Positions 18,012 to 25,832 of a stretch of DNA of 64,000 bases are shown here, in pieces. The stretch lies in the NCBI RefSeq assembly GCF_014642075.1, contig NZ_BMIK01000007.1:124001-188000 (forward strand), written 5' to 3'. Numbering within the stretch: the stretch's first letter is position 1; each line of letters begins with the position of its first letter. A program made the translations under genes and the position numbers. Below the pieces are notes generated by a model that was given only the letters and a program-made list of their open reading frames with translations, was not told where the DNA came from and ran no database searches. This DNA is from Parapedobacter defluvii. GTDB lineage: Bacteria; Bacteroidota; Bacteroidia; Sphingobacteriales; Sphingobacteriaceae.

Positions 18012-18551
18012 ATGTCTAATATCGTCCGCATCATCCTATCTACCCTTCTCCTAATCGGCACCGTCGCCCTGTTCATCTACGGGCAATGGGGATGGGGTAT
18101 ATTGGGTATATTCGTTACCATTCTGGCTTTTGTGACGGTATTTTTTAATGAGAACATGCTGCTCGCCCAGTTTTACCTGCGCAAAGAGAACATGGCCAAG
18201 GCGGGTCAATGGTTAAATCGCATTACCCACTACGAAAAACAACTGATCCGTGCCCAACATGGCTACTATCATCTGCTGTTGGGCCTCATGGAATCGCAGA
18301 AATCTCCCATGCAATCGGAAAAGTACTTCAAAAAAGCCCTATCGTTAGGCCTGCACATGGGACATAATGTTGCCTTAGCCAAACTAAGCCTTGCAGGCAT
18401 CGCCATGGCAAAGCGCAACAAACGGGAAGCCACCAAGTATTTACAGGAGGCCAAACGGGCGGATAAAAACAAATTATTGGCCGATCAGATTAAAATGATG
18501 AAAGATCAGATGGGTATGATGGATCGGCAGCAGCAGATCCGCTATCGATAA
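18012..18551 (+). CDS. Membrane protein with TPR-like cytoplasmic region, function unknown
   Basis: I do not recognise a named family. From ATG 18012 (MSNIVRIILSTLL) the protein has 179 residues; the frame opens earlier at 17940, but those extra residues look non-coding. Two hydrophobic segments at about 5-23 and 27-46 form a hairpin in the membrane. A helical region follows with TPR character: MAKAGQWLNRITHYEKQL, SEKYFKKALSLGLHMGHNVA and KRNKREATKYLQEAKRAD. The end is Met- and Gln-rich (KMMKDQMGMMDRQQQ). Its stop abuts the stop of the convergent gene at 18553. Confidence 0.75.
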   Translation: MSNIVRIILSTLLLIGTVALFIYGQWGWGILGIFVTILAFVTVFFNENMLLAQFYLRKENMAKAGQWLNRITHYEKQLIRAQHGYYHLLLGLMESQKSPMQSEKYFKKALSLGLHMGHNVALAKLSLAGIAMAKRNKREATKYLQEAKRADKNKLLADQIKMMKDQMGMMDRQQQIRYR

Positions 18552-18552
18552 G

Positions 18553-19056
18553 TTAATCTTCCAAGGCAGAAGACCCCATGATATAAACATCCAAAAACCG
18601 GCCTTCTTCCGTACTATCTTCAAACACAATCTTCACCAGCTGGATTGCTTCGCCCTGGATTTCATCAGCAGTGATGGTTAGCTTCGCGGGTGTTTGCGGC
18701 TGCAACAGGTAATGCAGGTAGTTCTGCCTGTCCTCAAAACGCATGAGAACGCGTCCCATCGTGAGGGTTGAAAAATAATATGCGTTCCGAGCGGTGTCTA
18801 CCAACTGTGTTCCATAAACATTGATTTTCAGTTCCCTTGGTTTGTCTTTCAGGCTGGTAAGAGATAGTGTCACGGTGGCTTTTCGGGTGGCCGGGTCAAT
18901 GGCGAATTGCTCTGCTTCGAACCGGATATCGTCGACAACGACCACACTGGAATCTTGCCCGATAACTCCATGGGATACCTGCCGTGCTGACGTAACTAAA
19001 ACAGGGAACATCAACATTCCTATCATTACCAGTCGTATTATCTGTATCGCTTTCAT
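18553..19056 (-). CDS. Exported protein of unknown function
   Basis: A 167-residue protein with an N-terminal signal or anchor (MKAIQIIRLVMIGMLMFPVL). A probable single beta-sandwich domain follows, describing a modest-length periplasmic or envelope protein (ATRKATVTLSLTSLKDKPRE, AKLTITADEIQGEAIQLVKI). No enzyme motif is visible. It is 12 bp downstream of the DUF4293 gene on the same strand, so the two are likely co-transcribed. Confidence 0.7.
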   Translation of the reverse strand: MKAIQIIRLVMIGMLMFPVLVTSARQVSHGVIGQDSSVVVVDDIRFEAEQFAIDPATRKATVTLSLTSLKDKPRELKINVYGTQLVDTARNAYYFSTLTMGRVLMRFEDRQNYLHYLLQPQTPAKLTITADEIQGEAIQLVKIVFEDSTEEGRFLDVYIMGSSALED

Positions 19057-19068
19057 CCCAATCCGATC

Positions 19069-19545
19069 TTATGACCGCAGTCGATCCGCCGATTTAATTA
19101 ACTTTTCATCTTTCCGGATACCCCCCATGGCCATAAACAGAAAGATGATGCTGATGGGTAACAGAAAGAAACCGACCCCGATGTTTTGGGCCGAGAGCGA
19201 TTGACTAGCCGCTGTCAGCGCTGCACTTGCCGCCCCGTAGAGCCAGGCACCAAATAGCAGAATGAGCACCACTGCCAACAAAATTAACCGGACTTGTTGC
19301 TTACGGTTCCGGAATTTAAAAATGATATAAAGCGGGAATACCCCAAGCAACACAGTAGCAACCGTTTGCAAAATGAAAAACTCATCGCGTATCGCCTGCC
19401 CTTCAAGGCCATGATAGATTCCGGTTACCTTCAACGCCTTGCCCAAGCCACCTATGTCCGAATACTGAAGATAAGGGAAAAGGAACAAAGCAAACAGGGT
19501 AGCTGATGCTAAAAACAACCAAATACTTTGGATACGTTGGATCAT
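19069..19545 (-). CDS. DUF4293-family membrane protein
   Basis: A 158-residue integral membrane protein with four predicted transmembrane helices. It starts with the family hallmark MIQRIQSIWLFLASATLFAL, then ILQTVATVLLGVFPLYIIFK, VRLILLAVVLILLFGAWLYG and FFLLPISIIFLFMAMGGIRK DEKLIKSADRLR. The family is Bacteroidota-specific and has no known function. It heads a two-gene unit with the exported protein at 18553. Confidence 0.85.
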   Translation of the reverse strand: MIQRIQSIWLFLASATLFALFLFPYLQYSDIGGLGKALKVTGIYHGLEGQAIRDEFFILQTVATVLLGVFPLYIIFKFRNRKQQVRLILLAVVLILLFGAWLYGAASAALTAASQSLSAQNIGVGFFLLPISIIFLFMAMGGIRKDEKLIKSADRLRS

Positions 19546-19605
19546 AACGCTCGTGATTTACTGGACAGGCAAACTTAGCCAAACTTGCCTACAAAAACAA
19601 ACAAC

Positions 19606-19947
19606 CTAAAGCCACTTGTGTTTGTGAGCGAGGCTGATTGCTTGCGCCTGCGAGTTAATATGGAGTTTGTGGTAAATATTGTCCATATGCTTGCGGATGG
19701 TCAGGTAACTGATACCTAAGGCTAGGCCGATGCGTTTGGCATCCCATCCGTTTACAAGATGACGCAATACTTCCTTTTCCCGTTCGGTGAGCAGGGGTGG
19801 CATCTCCTGCCGTTCAGACGCCGGTAGCTGGTCGCCTACCGATGTGCCACCGGGTTCATGAGCTATCCATTGGATTTGCCAACCGCATTGTTCGGCACGA
19901 AGCCGCATTAAAGACATCGGGTAGTCTGTACATCCATTCGTCAGCAT
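19606..19947 (-). pseudogene. Truncated LuxR-type HTH protein (C-terminal fragment, possibly of a kinase-HTH fusion)
   Basis: The 113-residue frame encodes a complete LuxR/NarL DNA-binding domain (LLTEREKEVLRHLVNGWDAK, LGISYLTIRKHMDNIYHKLH). Just before it comes a piece (MSLMRLRAEQCGWQIQWIAH EPGGTSV) that resembles the extreme C-terminus of an HPK7-type histidine-kinase ATPase domain (consensus NMRxRAxxLG...GT). The frame upstream closes with a TAA at 19981-19983 after twelve codons that show no kinase homology, and no other frame continues it. I therefore read it as the 3' remnant of a larger regulator cut near 19930-19950. A short stand-alone regulator translated from ATG 19947 is the alternative. 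Confidence 0.55.
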
Positions 19948-20408
19948 TGACTTCTTTCGGACTCCCCGTCCTAGAAGCTGTTACCTCAACGGAAGGCCAG
20001 CTTTTTCTCTCAGCACCTAAAATGTCCTCGTTTGACATGTCCATACTGAAAGCCTGCGCCGGCCGCTTCCTGCTCGAAAATTGTTATGCCCCTGACAAAC
20101 TTAGACGGCTTCAATAAGAAGCTGGAAGAAATACGAGGGCACTTTGACATCGTCAATTCCATTCCGATGCCAGCATCAAATCAAATTAGTCACCTCCAAA
20201 GGTATAGGTGGCACATATGACGTTCGTGGCAATGCATACAACCCAACCGCCTCGGATATTACAGCGGGCAACTGCGCCAAATACTTAATCAATTGGATGG
20301 TGAATAATCTCTTTGAGTTAGCGGTCACTCAAAGAGATTACTTTTTACACTGCGTGCATTCATCATCCAATGCACTGAACTTGAGCAGAAAAATGTATTT
20401 TTACTCCC
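19948..20408. other. 461-bp gap without a convincing gene, next to a truncated gene
   Basis: No frame here looks like a real protein start to end. On the plus strand 19946-20117 stays open and reads SFGLPVLEAV before losing any likeness to known families, perhaps by chance. Only the hairpin at 20305-20345 is well formed. Together with the truncated LuxR gene this looks like a rearrangement scar. No transposase, tRNA or flanking direct repeat was found by eye. Confidence 0.4.
20305..20345 (+). terminator. Orphan Rho-independent terminator-like hairpin
   Basis: A perfect 14-bp inverted repeat (arms 20305-20318 and 20327-20340, loop of 8) followed by CTTTTT on the plus strand. No intact plus-strand gene lies upstream within 1.7 kb, so it may have belonged to a lost gene, or it may act as an insulator before the antiporter. 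Confidence 0.55.
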
Positions 20409-22013
20409 ATGATTGAACACCAACTTCTGCTCGTTCTCGCGCTTTTCTTTGCAATGGCTCTGCTTTACCTGCTCAGCCAGCGCATTAACATTTCGTATCC
20501 GATCTTTTTGGTCATCGGTGGGCTGGGTATCAGTTTTATTCCCACGGTCCCCAATATCACGGTCAGTCCGGATCTTATCCTGCTCATTTTCCTGCCTCCG
20601 CTGCTGTTTGAGGCGGCCTGGTACACATCCTGGAACAACTTCTGGCGGTGGAAGCGTTCCATCCTGATGATGGGATTCGGCCTGGTGTTCTTTACATCGC
20701 TGGCCATTGCTTATTTTTCAATCAACATCATCCCCGGTTTTACGCTGGCCCTCGGTTTCCTGCTGGGCGGTATTATTTCTCCGCCCGATGCCGTTGCGGC
20801 CACTTCCGTACTCAAAGGGGTCAACATGCCCCGGAGGGGGCTCACCATTCTTGAGGGCGAAAGCCTGATCAACGATGCCGCTTCCCTCACCGTATTCCGC
20901 TTTGCGGTAGCCGCTATCCTGACCGGACAATTTGTGCTGCAGGAGGCGGTCACGGATTTCTTTGTGCTGGCCGTCATGGGTGTATTCGTAGGGCTGGTCA
21001 TTGGCCACCTGCTTTATTTCATTCTCCGCTATTGGGCCAAGTCGTCCAGCATCACCACGCCGATCACCCTCATCGCTCCGTATATCATGTACGTCGTAGC
21101 CGAAGAGCTGGAATGGTCGGGCGTCCTTGCGGTGGTGAGCGGCGGGCTGTTCCTCTCATTCCGGTCAAAAGACTACCTCAACTACCATACCCGCATGCAG
21201 ACCAAAGAGGTGTGGGAAACAGTGGGCTTCCTGCTCAACGGCTTTGTGTTTATCCTGATCGGATTGGAACTGCCCGTCATCGTAGATGGATTGGGTGATT
21301 ATTCCATGGAAGAAGCCATCCGGTACGCCCTATTAATATCGTCCATGGTGATTGTGATCCGCATTGTCCTCGTTTATATTACCGCTTTCGTACCGCGGTG
21401 GGTCAGTGCCCGTGTCAGGGCTAAAGAAAGGAGTCCTGGATTGAAATTGCCTTTTATCATCGGCTGGGCAGGCATGCGCGGTGTTGTATCCCTAGCTTCG
21501 GCACTCGCTATTCCGCTGGCCCTTCAAAACGGCGATGCTTTTCCGCAGCGCAACCTTATCTTGTTCATTACCTTCGTGGTCATCCTGGTCACGCTGGTGT
21601 TTCAGGGGCTCACCCTGCCTATCTTCCTCCGCCTCCTGAAAGTGGAGGAAGTGGATGACGTGGTGCCCATTGAAGAACAGATGGAATCTATCCGGCTGCG
21701 GCTTGGCAAACAGGCCGTTGCGCACATGGACAGCCACTATCCGCAGGAGATGGCGGCGCATGAAACGATCGCCCGCATCAAGGAGCAGTTTGTCCGCAGC
21801 ATACAGGCCACCGAACTGGCGCTCAATGAAGACGGGAAAAAAGAAGAACTGGCATCGGTACGGCGGCTGCAGAAAAAAATTGCCTTGGAGCTGATCGAGC
21901 TGCGGCGAGCAGAACTGCACCGTATTGCTGAAGAAAAGCGCTATGACGACGAGGTGATCCGCGATTTGGAGCACAACCTTGATCTTGAGGAGGCCCGGTT
22001 GAATAAACAATAA
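20409..22013 (+). CDS. Na+/H+ antiporter, CPA1 family
   Basis: Inner-membrane monovalent cation/proton antiporter of 534 residues, acting in pH and sodium homeostasis. About twelve hydrophobic segments span residues 1-410. Family motifs are LEGESLINDAASLTVFRFAV (ion-binding Asn-Asp) and GWAGMRGVVSLASALAIPLA. A cytoplasmic tail of about 120 residues, rich in charged helix (EEQMESIRLRLGKQAV, LRRAELHRIAEEKRYDD in the same style), resembles the tails of YjcE/NhaP-like members. Start ATG 20409 is followed at once by the first membrane helix. Its 3' end contains the promoter of rbfA. Confidence 0.93.
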   Translation: MIEHQLLLVLALFFAMALLYLLSQRINISYPIFLVIGGLGISFIPTVPNITVSPDLILLIFLPPLLFEAAWYTSWNNFWRWKRSILMMGFGLVFFTSLAIAYFSINIIPGFTLALGFLLGGIISPPDAVAATSVLKGVNMPRRGLTILEGESLINDAASLTVFRFAVAAILTGQFVLQEAVTDFFVLAVMGVFVGLVIGHLLYFILRYWAKSSSITTPITLIAPYIMYVVAEELEWSGVLAVVSGGLFLSFRSKDYLNYHTRMQTKEVWETVGFLLNGFVFILIGLELPVIVDGLGDYSMEEAIRYALLISSMVIVIRIVLVYITAFVPRWVSARVRAKERSPGLKLPFIIGWAGMRGVVSLASALAIPLALQNGDAFPQRNLILFITFVVILVTLVFQGLTLPIFLRLLKVEEVDDVVPIEEQMESIRLRLGKQAVAHMDSHYPQEMAAHETIARIKEQFVRSIQATELALNEDGKKEELASVRRLQKKIALELIELRRAELHRIAEEKRYDDEVIRDLEHNLDLEEARLNKQ

Positions 22014-22029
22014 AAAAACACTATCTTTG
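21999..22029 (+). promoter_or_regulatory. Promoter of rbfA-aat inside the antiporter 3' end
   Basis: TTG at 21999-22001, a 20-bp spacer, and TATCTTTG at 22022-22029 match the Bacteroidetes -33/-7 pattern. The -33 element lies in the last codons of the antiporter gene, so rbfA can be expressed independently; the predicted leader is about 35 nt. Confidence 0.6.
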
Positions 22030-22071
22030 CATAACGTATTGATTACCTCTTTTAATTAAGCACCTACAACC

Positions 22072-22443
22072 ATGAGTACAGAAAGTAAACGGCAGCAACG
22101 ATTTGCTGGGGTTATCCAGCAGGATTTGGGGGAGCTTTTCCAACGGGAAGGCGGTGCATGGGCACCGGGAGCGTTTATAACAGTGACCCGCGTACGCGTT
22201 ACACCGGATTTGGCTATTGCACGGGTATACCTGAGTTTCCTGAATACCAAGCAGGCTAAGGAAGACATCGCTCATGTCAAATCCCACGCCAATGAGATCC
22301 GCTACAAATTGGGAGCACGCATCAAACACCAAGCGCGGATCGTACCGCAATTGGAGTTTTTCCTTGACGACACGAATGAATACGTGGAACACATGGATAA
22401 ACTTTTCGACGAAATCAGCAAAGAACCCCGACAACCGGAATAA
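22072..22443 (+). CDS. rbfA: 30S ribosome-binding factor A
   Basis: Late-stage 30S maturation and cold-adaptation factor that binds near the 5' end of 16S rRNA. The 123 residues form the single KH-like domain: SKRQQRFAGVIQQDLGELFQ, ITVTRVRVTPDLAIARVYLS, NEIRYKLGARIKHQARIVPQ and LEFFLDDTNEYVEHMDKLFD. Length is normal. The aat gene begins 5 bp after its stop, so they form one unit. Confidence 0.96.
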   Translation: MSTESKRQQRFAGVIQQDLGELFQREGGAWAPGAFITVTRVRVTPDLAIARVYLSFLNTKQAKEDIAHVKSHANEIRYKLGARIKHQARIVPQLEFFLDDTNEYVEHMDKLFDEISKEPRQPE

Positions 22444-22448
22444 GTTGG

Positions 22449-23114
22449 ATGATCTTTCAACTGGACGAGCACGACATCCGCTTCCCGGACCCGGCATTCG
22501 CCGAGCCCGATGGGTTGTTAGCCATCGGTGGCGATTTACGCACGGAACGTCTCTTGGAAGCTTATCGGCGGGGTATCTTCCCTTGGTATAGCGATGACAC
22601 CCCCATCTTATGGTATTCGCCCCATGAACGGTTTGTCCTCTTTCCGGAAGAGTTAAAGATCAGCAAAAGCATGCGGCAAATCATGCGATCGGGTCGGTTT
22701 GCTGTGACCGTTGACCGCGCTTTCGATCAGGTGATTTTGGCTTGCGCTACCCAGCCTCGCCCGGGGCAGGATGGTACCTGGATTACAGACGACATGCAGG
22801 ATGCATACATACGGCTCCATACCCTGGGTCACGCACATTCTGTAGAAACATGGCATAACAACGCGCTGGCAGGTGGACTCTATGGCGTATCGGTGGGCAA
22901 CGTATTTTGCGGCGAAAGCATGTTCAGCCGCGAGGCCAATGCTTCCAAAATGGCATTGATTGCACTCTGCCGGTCCGGAACCTACCGATTGATCGATTGC
23001 CAGGTGTATTCCGATCACCTCGCCTCACTGGGAGCGCGGATGATACCGCGCGATCAATATAAGACACTTCTGGATCCAAAAAAAAGCCCTCCGGGGCACC
23101 GAAGGGCTAACTGA
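22449..23114 (+). CDS. aat: Leucyl/phenylalanyl-tRNA--protein transferase
   Basis: Adds Leu or Phe from aminoacyl-tRNA to N-terminal Lys/Arg of proteins, marking them for ClpS-ClpAP (N-end rule). The 221 residues show FPDPAFAEPDGLLAIGGDL, YRRGIFPWYSDDTPILWYSP, WITDDMQDAYIRLHTLGHAH, GGLYGVSVGNVFCGESMFSR and IDCQVYSDHLASLGARMIPR, all classic Aat blocks. The last eleven codons or so (KKSPPGHRRAN) are encoded by the opposite-strand terminator at 23078-23108, so the native C-terminus seems to have been replaced or extended by it. Confidence 0.96.
   Translation: MIFQLDEHDIRFPDPAFAEPDGLLAIGGDLRTERLLEAYRRGIFPWYSDDTPILWYSPHERFVLFPEELKISKSMRQIMRSGRFAVTVDRAFDQVILACATQPRPGQDGTWITDDMQDAYIRLHTLGHAHSVETWHNNALAGGLYGVSVGNVFCGESMFSREANASKMALIALCRSGTYRLIDCQVYSDHLASLGARMIPRDQYKTLLDPKKSPPGHRRAN
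23078..23108 (-). terminator. Rho-independent terminator of the lipoprotein gene, overlapping aat
   Basis: On the minus strand a stem (arms 23085-23094 and 23099-23108, one mismatch, tetraloop) is followed by eight T. It lies 20 bp after the stop of the minus-strand lipoprotein gene and inside the 3' coding end of aat. Confidence 0.85.
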
Positions 23115-23127
23115 TGCGTTGGAGAAT

Positions 23128-23664
23128 TTAAAGGCTCATGTTGAATGCTCCATCCGTAACCTCTCGCATGGATTGGTCCTTCGAGTTTTTGGCGGTGAAT
23201 TGGAATGTACCCTTGATGACTTTGTCAGTCAGCTCAGCAATCTTGATCTCGCCCGACACCGAGGAATCGAAAGGAGCTTGCCATACCTGTGTATTGGTGG
23301 GATTGGAGATGTTGACCTCCGTATAGCTTGCGCTGATGGAGATACTCGCACTGCCACCGATCTGATAGGTTCCCGGGCTATCGACCCCGTTCATTACCAA
23401 TACGATGGCTTTGCCTGAACTCTCATTTCCCTGTACCGTAATCATGGATGTCCCGCCCACGTTGATGCGGTTGGCCACACTCGTCATTTTGAGTGAGGCA
23501 AAGGCCGCACCATTGATTTTGGCTTTGATGGTACCGGGGGCAGCGTCGCCACCGGGGCCTCCATCTTCATTTTTTTTGCAGGATGTCGTTGCCATGGCAC
23601 AGGCTAGCATCAGCAGCAATACAAAGTTAGTTTTCAATCCATTCATTGTTCTTGTTGTTTTCAT
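23128..23664 (-). CDS. Small lipoprotein of unknown function
   Basis: A 178-residue lipoprotein: signal peptide with core NFVLLLMLACAMATTSC and lipid-attachment Cys at about residue 29, followed by a Lys/Asp/Gly-rich linker (KKNEDGGPGGDAAPG). The rest is a likely beta-sandwich (INGAAFASLKMTSVANRINV, MITVQGNESSGKAIVLVMNG, GTYQIGG, GTFQFTAKNSKDQS). The plan resembles the DUF6252-type lipoproteins common in Bacteroidota; the assignment is tentative. It ends at a good terminator and is separated from the propeller gene by a short GC hairpin. Confidence 0.75.
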   Translation of the reverse strand: MKTTRTMNGLKTNFVLLLMLACAMATTSCKKNEDGGPGGDAAPGTIKAKINGAAFASLKMTSVANRINVGGTSMITVQGNESSGKAIVLVMNGVDSPGTYQIGGSASISISASYTEVNISNPTNTQVWQAPFDSSVSGEIKIAELTDKVIKGTFQFTAKNSKDQSMREVTDGAFNMSL

Positions 23665-23719
23665 TTGATACGTATTTGATAGTAGTTAAAAATCTGATTG
23701 CCCGATAACCCGGTAAGGC

Positions 23720-23741
23720 GTGCCGCGCATAAGCGCGGCAC
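23720..23741. other. Perfect 9-bp GC hairpin between two minus-strand genes
   Basis: Arms 23720-23728 (GTGCCGCGC) and 23733-23741, loop of four. It lies between the beta-propeller gene stop and the lipoprotein gene start. No T-run follows on either strand, so it is more likely a processing or partial termination site. Confidence 0.35.
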
Positions 23742-23776
23742 ACGCAGACCAGGCACCATGAAAATGTGTGCCGGAA

Positions 23777-25642
23777 TCACAGCCCATAGGCTGATATTTC
23801 GTTGGCTTTGGATTTATAATACAGCATTCCGCCTAATTCGTCGACTTGATATTCGGGTTTCTTATCCCGCAATACAATTTCCTTTTCCACTTCCCCGGTA
23901 TCCTTCCCCACACGGACCAGCCCTACACCACCGTCGAGGTCGGTAAGGATAAACTGGGCATTCTGCGTGGCCGCCGTCGCCCGGAAACGTTTGTTCATCT
24001 CGGCGAAAGATGCCGACGCAACATTCGCAAATCCCTCCTGATAGGCTTTCATCTCCTCACCATAGCTATTCAGCATGTTGCTGCCGGCATAATGGCCGTA
24101 CCGACCACCTTGGTAAGCTGCTGCCGCTGACATCGCCATCGATGCTACCGCCAGCACACCCGTGGCAGCCTTGACGAAACCACTTTGGCCAGGAGATTTA
24201 TGGTAGGCATGAAATATGTCTTTCCCGTCGAAACCCACCAGCATCAAATTCTGGCTGGAGGTAAGCAGGATTCCCCCGTTTCTTACCATCATAGAAGTGG
24301 GTGCTTCTTTTTCCTTGAAAGCGATCGACGCGAAGGTACTGATATCACCTGTACGCTCATCGATTGCGACCACCTCGTCGCCCGTACTGATTAGATAACG
24401 TTGGTTCGCCTTGTCGTACGTGCTAGCCACCGCTTTCGCTTTCTTGTATTTGATGGGCTTACTCCAAATGGATTCCCCAGTAGTAAGGTTGAAAATATCT
24501 GCATCGGTATCCGTAATGTAAATTAGTCCGCGGGGCGTTAACGCCATCGTGTGGATATTTTCCCCCGTATTGAGCGGCTTCTTAAATAAGGCTTTGCCAT
24601 CAAAGGAAATCTTGTTAATGCCTCCTTCGTATATACCGAACAGGATGCCGTCATCCACGATGTAGAAATGCTGTACAAATCCTTTTGTCTTGGGAGCTTT
24701 CTCCCAAAGATCTTCGCCGGTTGCGGCGCTCAGAAAACTGATCTTCGATTCTGAAGCTCCGGCAAGTTTGCCGGCAATGCCTTTTTTGTCTGAATTGTCC
24801 ACATCGCTTACCACGGCCAATCCCTGCGGTAAAATTTCGAAGCGGGTGACTTTTCCTTTGATCTTGCGTTCTTGCTTCCACAGTTGATCACCGGAATTAC
24901 TCACCTTATGGATGCGTGTATCACCATTGGGCCGTTCCTCGAATCCATAAATCTCGTTGCCCGATTTATCAGCGACCAGCCAGGTGATTTTGTCCAGATC
25001 GGCTTCCCACAGGATTTTCCCATCGCTGAAATCCGCACAGATCAGGTTTTTTGTAGTAGGTACCAGCACTTGGTTGCCAGAAAGATAAGGTTCCCCCGAA
25101 CTCACTGGCACGCTATTGCCCATGCGTACCTTGCCCGCTCCCGCATCCAGCGAAGAAAACCCTTCCTGTTTGCCGGTAGCTAGATCGTAGATTCCGACGG
25201 CAAGCATATCTTTCTCAGCCCGCGTACGGTTTCCCACCACGACCAGCTTGTTTTGGGGAAGAAACACGCGGGCCTTAGCCACCAACTTCCATCCATTTTC
25301 TTCAGTGGCAAAGAGCATCTTGCCCGATACCACGTCTATCACCGTCTTCTTTGACCCCAGCATGCCGCCCTGATTGACGATAACATAAGGCGACATCGGC
25401 ACAAATTCAAGTTCCTCCTGCTTCACTTTGCCGTATTCCTGGAATACAAAGTGAGGTGCGCTAGCTCCGGGCTTGATGCCCGCCAATCCACCCCCGCCTG
25501 CGACTACCAATACGCCCGCCTCCGTGAGCGTCATAAATTCAATCTTGCCTCCCAGATCATACGTAATGTTCGGTTGGTCTTTCTTCTGTCCATAGGCGGT
25601 GAGTAGAAATGCCACCAATGGCGTTACGAGTAATTTTTTCAT
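23777..25642 (-). CDS. PQQ-like beta-propeller protein, exported, function unknown
   Basis: A 621-residue protein with a signal peptide (MKKLLVTPLVAFLLTAYGQ). Repeated four-strand blades of the PQQ/WD-like type follow: DLATGKQEGFSSLDAGAG, DFSDGKILWEADLDKITW, SAATGEDLWEKAPKTKGF, NLTTGESIWSKPIKY and DERTGDISTFAS, each with an xTGxxxW-like signature. At about 485-530 an unusual insertion breaks the propeller: an Ala/Gly/Met-rich hydrophobic stretch (ATGVLAVASMAMSAAAAY) followed by a Gly/Tyr-rich piece and a helix. The final blade then closes the domain. No catalytic motif was seen. A TACCTTTA element close to the -7 consensus lies upstream of the ATG. Confidence 0.8.
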   Translation of the reverse strand: MKKLLVTPLVAFLLTAYGQKKDQPNITYDLGGKIEFMTLTEAGVLVVAGGGGLAGIKPGASAPHFVFQEYGKVKQEELEFVPMSPYVIVNQGGMLGSKKTVIDVVSGKMLFATEENGWKLVAKARVFLPQNKLVVVGNRTRAEKDMLAVGIYDLATGKQEGFSSLDAGAGKVRMGNSVPVSSGEPYLSGNQVLVPTTKNLICADFSDGKILWEADLDKITWLVADKSGNEIYGFEERPNGDTRIHKVSNSGDQLWKQERKIKGKVTRFEILPQGLAVVSDVDNSDKKGIAGKLAGASESKISFLSAATGEDLWEKAPKTKGFVQHFYIVDDGILFGIYEGGINKISFDGKALFKKPLNTGENIHTMALTPRGLIYITDTDADIFNLTTGESIWSKPIKYKKAKAVASTYDKANQRYLISTGDEVVAIDERTGDISTFASIAFKEKEAPTSMMVRNGGILLTSSQNLMLVGFDGKDIFHAYHKSPGQSGFVKAATGVLAVASMAMSAAAAYQGGRYGHYAGSNMLNSYGEEMKAYQEGFANVASASFAEMNKRFRATAATQNAQFILTDLDGGVGLVRVGKDTGEVEKEIVLRDKKPEYQVDELGGMLYYKSKANEISAYGL

Positions 25643-25764
25643 GGTCTATAAACTGTTTTTGAATACTGGGGTAAAGGTAGCGCGGCATGAAAAACCGTCC
25701 TATTCGGAGGGTTACGTATTTCGTATACGGGTTTATACGTAGGTACAATCGGTACTGTTCCGTA

Positions 25765-25795
25765 TTTGCTGCGTTTATAAGCACCCGTACTTTTG
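25765..25795 (+). promoter_or_regulatory. Full-consensus Bacteroidetes promoter of the small beta-barrel gene
   Basis: TTTG at 25765-25768, exactly 19 bp of spacer, then TACTTTTG at 25788-25795. Both boxes match the consensus fully; the ATG of the next gene follows 38 bp after the -7 box. Confidence 0.8.
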
Positions 25796-25832
25796 AGTCG
25801 ATTTAAACAGTAATCCTTTAATCCAAAAAACA

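Noticed and set aside
19946-20117. Plus-strand piece reading SFGLPVLEAV, like a glycosyltransferase family 4 motif
   Set aside because: The likeness ends after ten residues; the following residues do not fit the family, and no upstream part exists.
20144-20416. 90-codon plus-strand frame before the antiporter
   Set aside because: It crosses the terminator-like hairpin and overlaps the antiporter start; no homology is visible.
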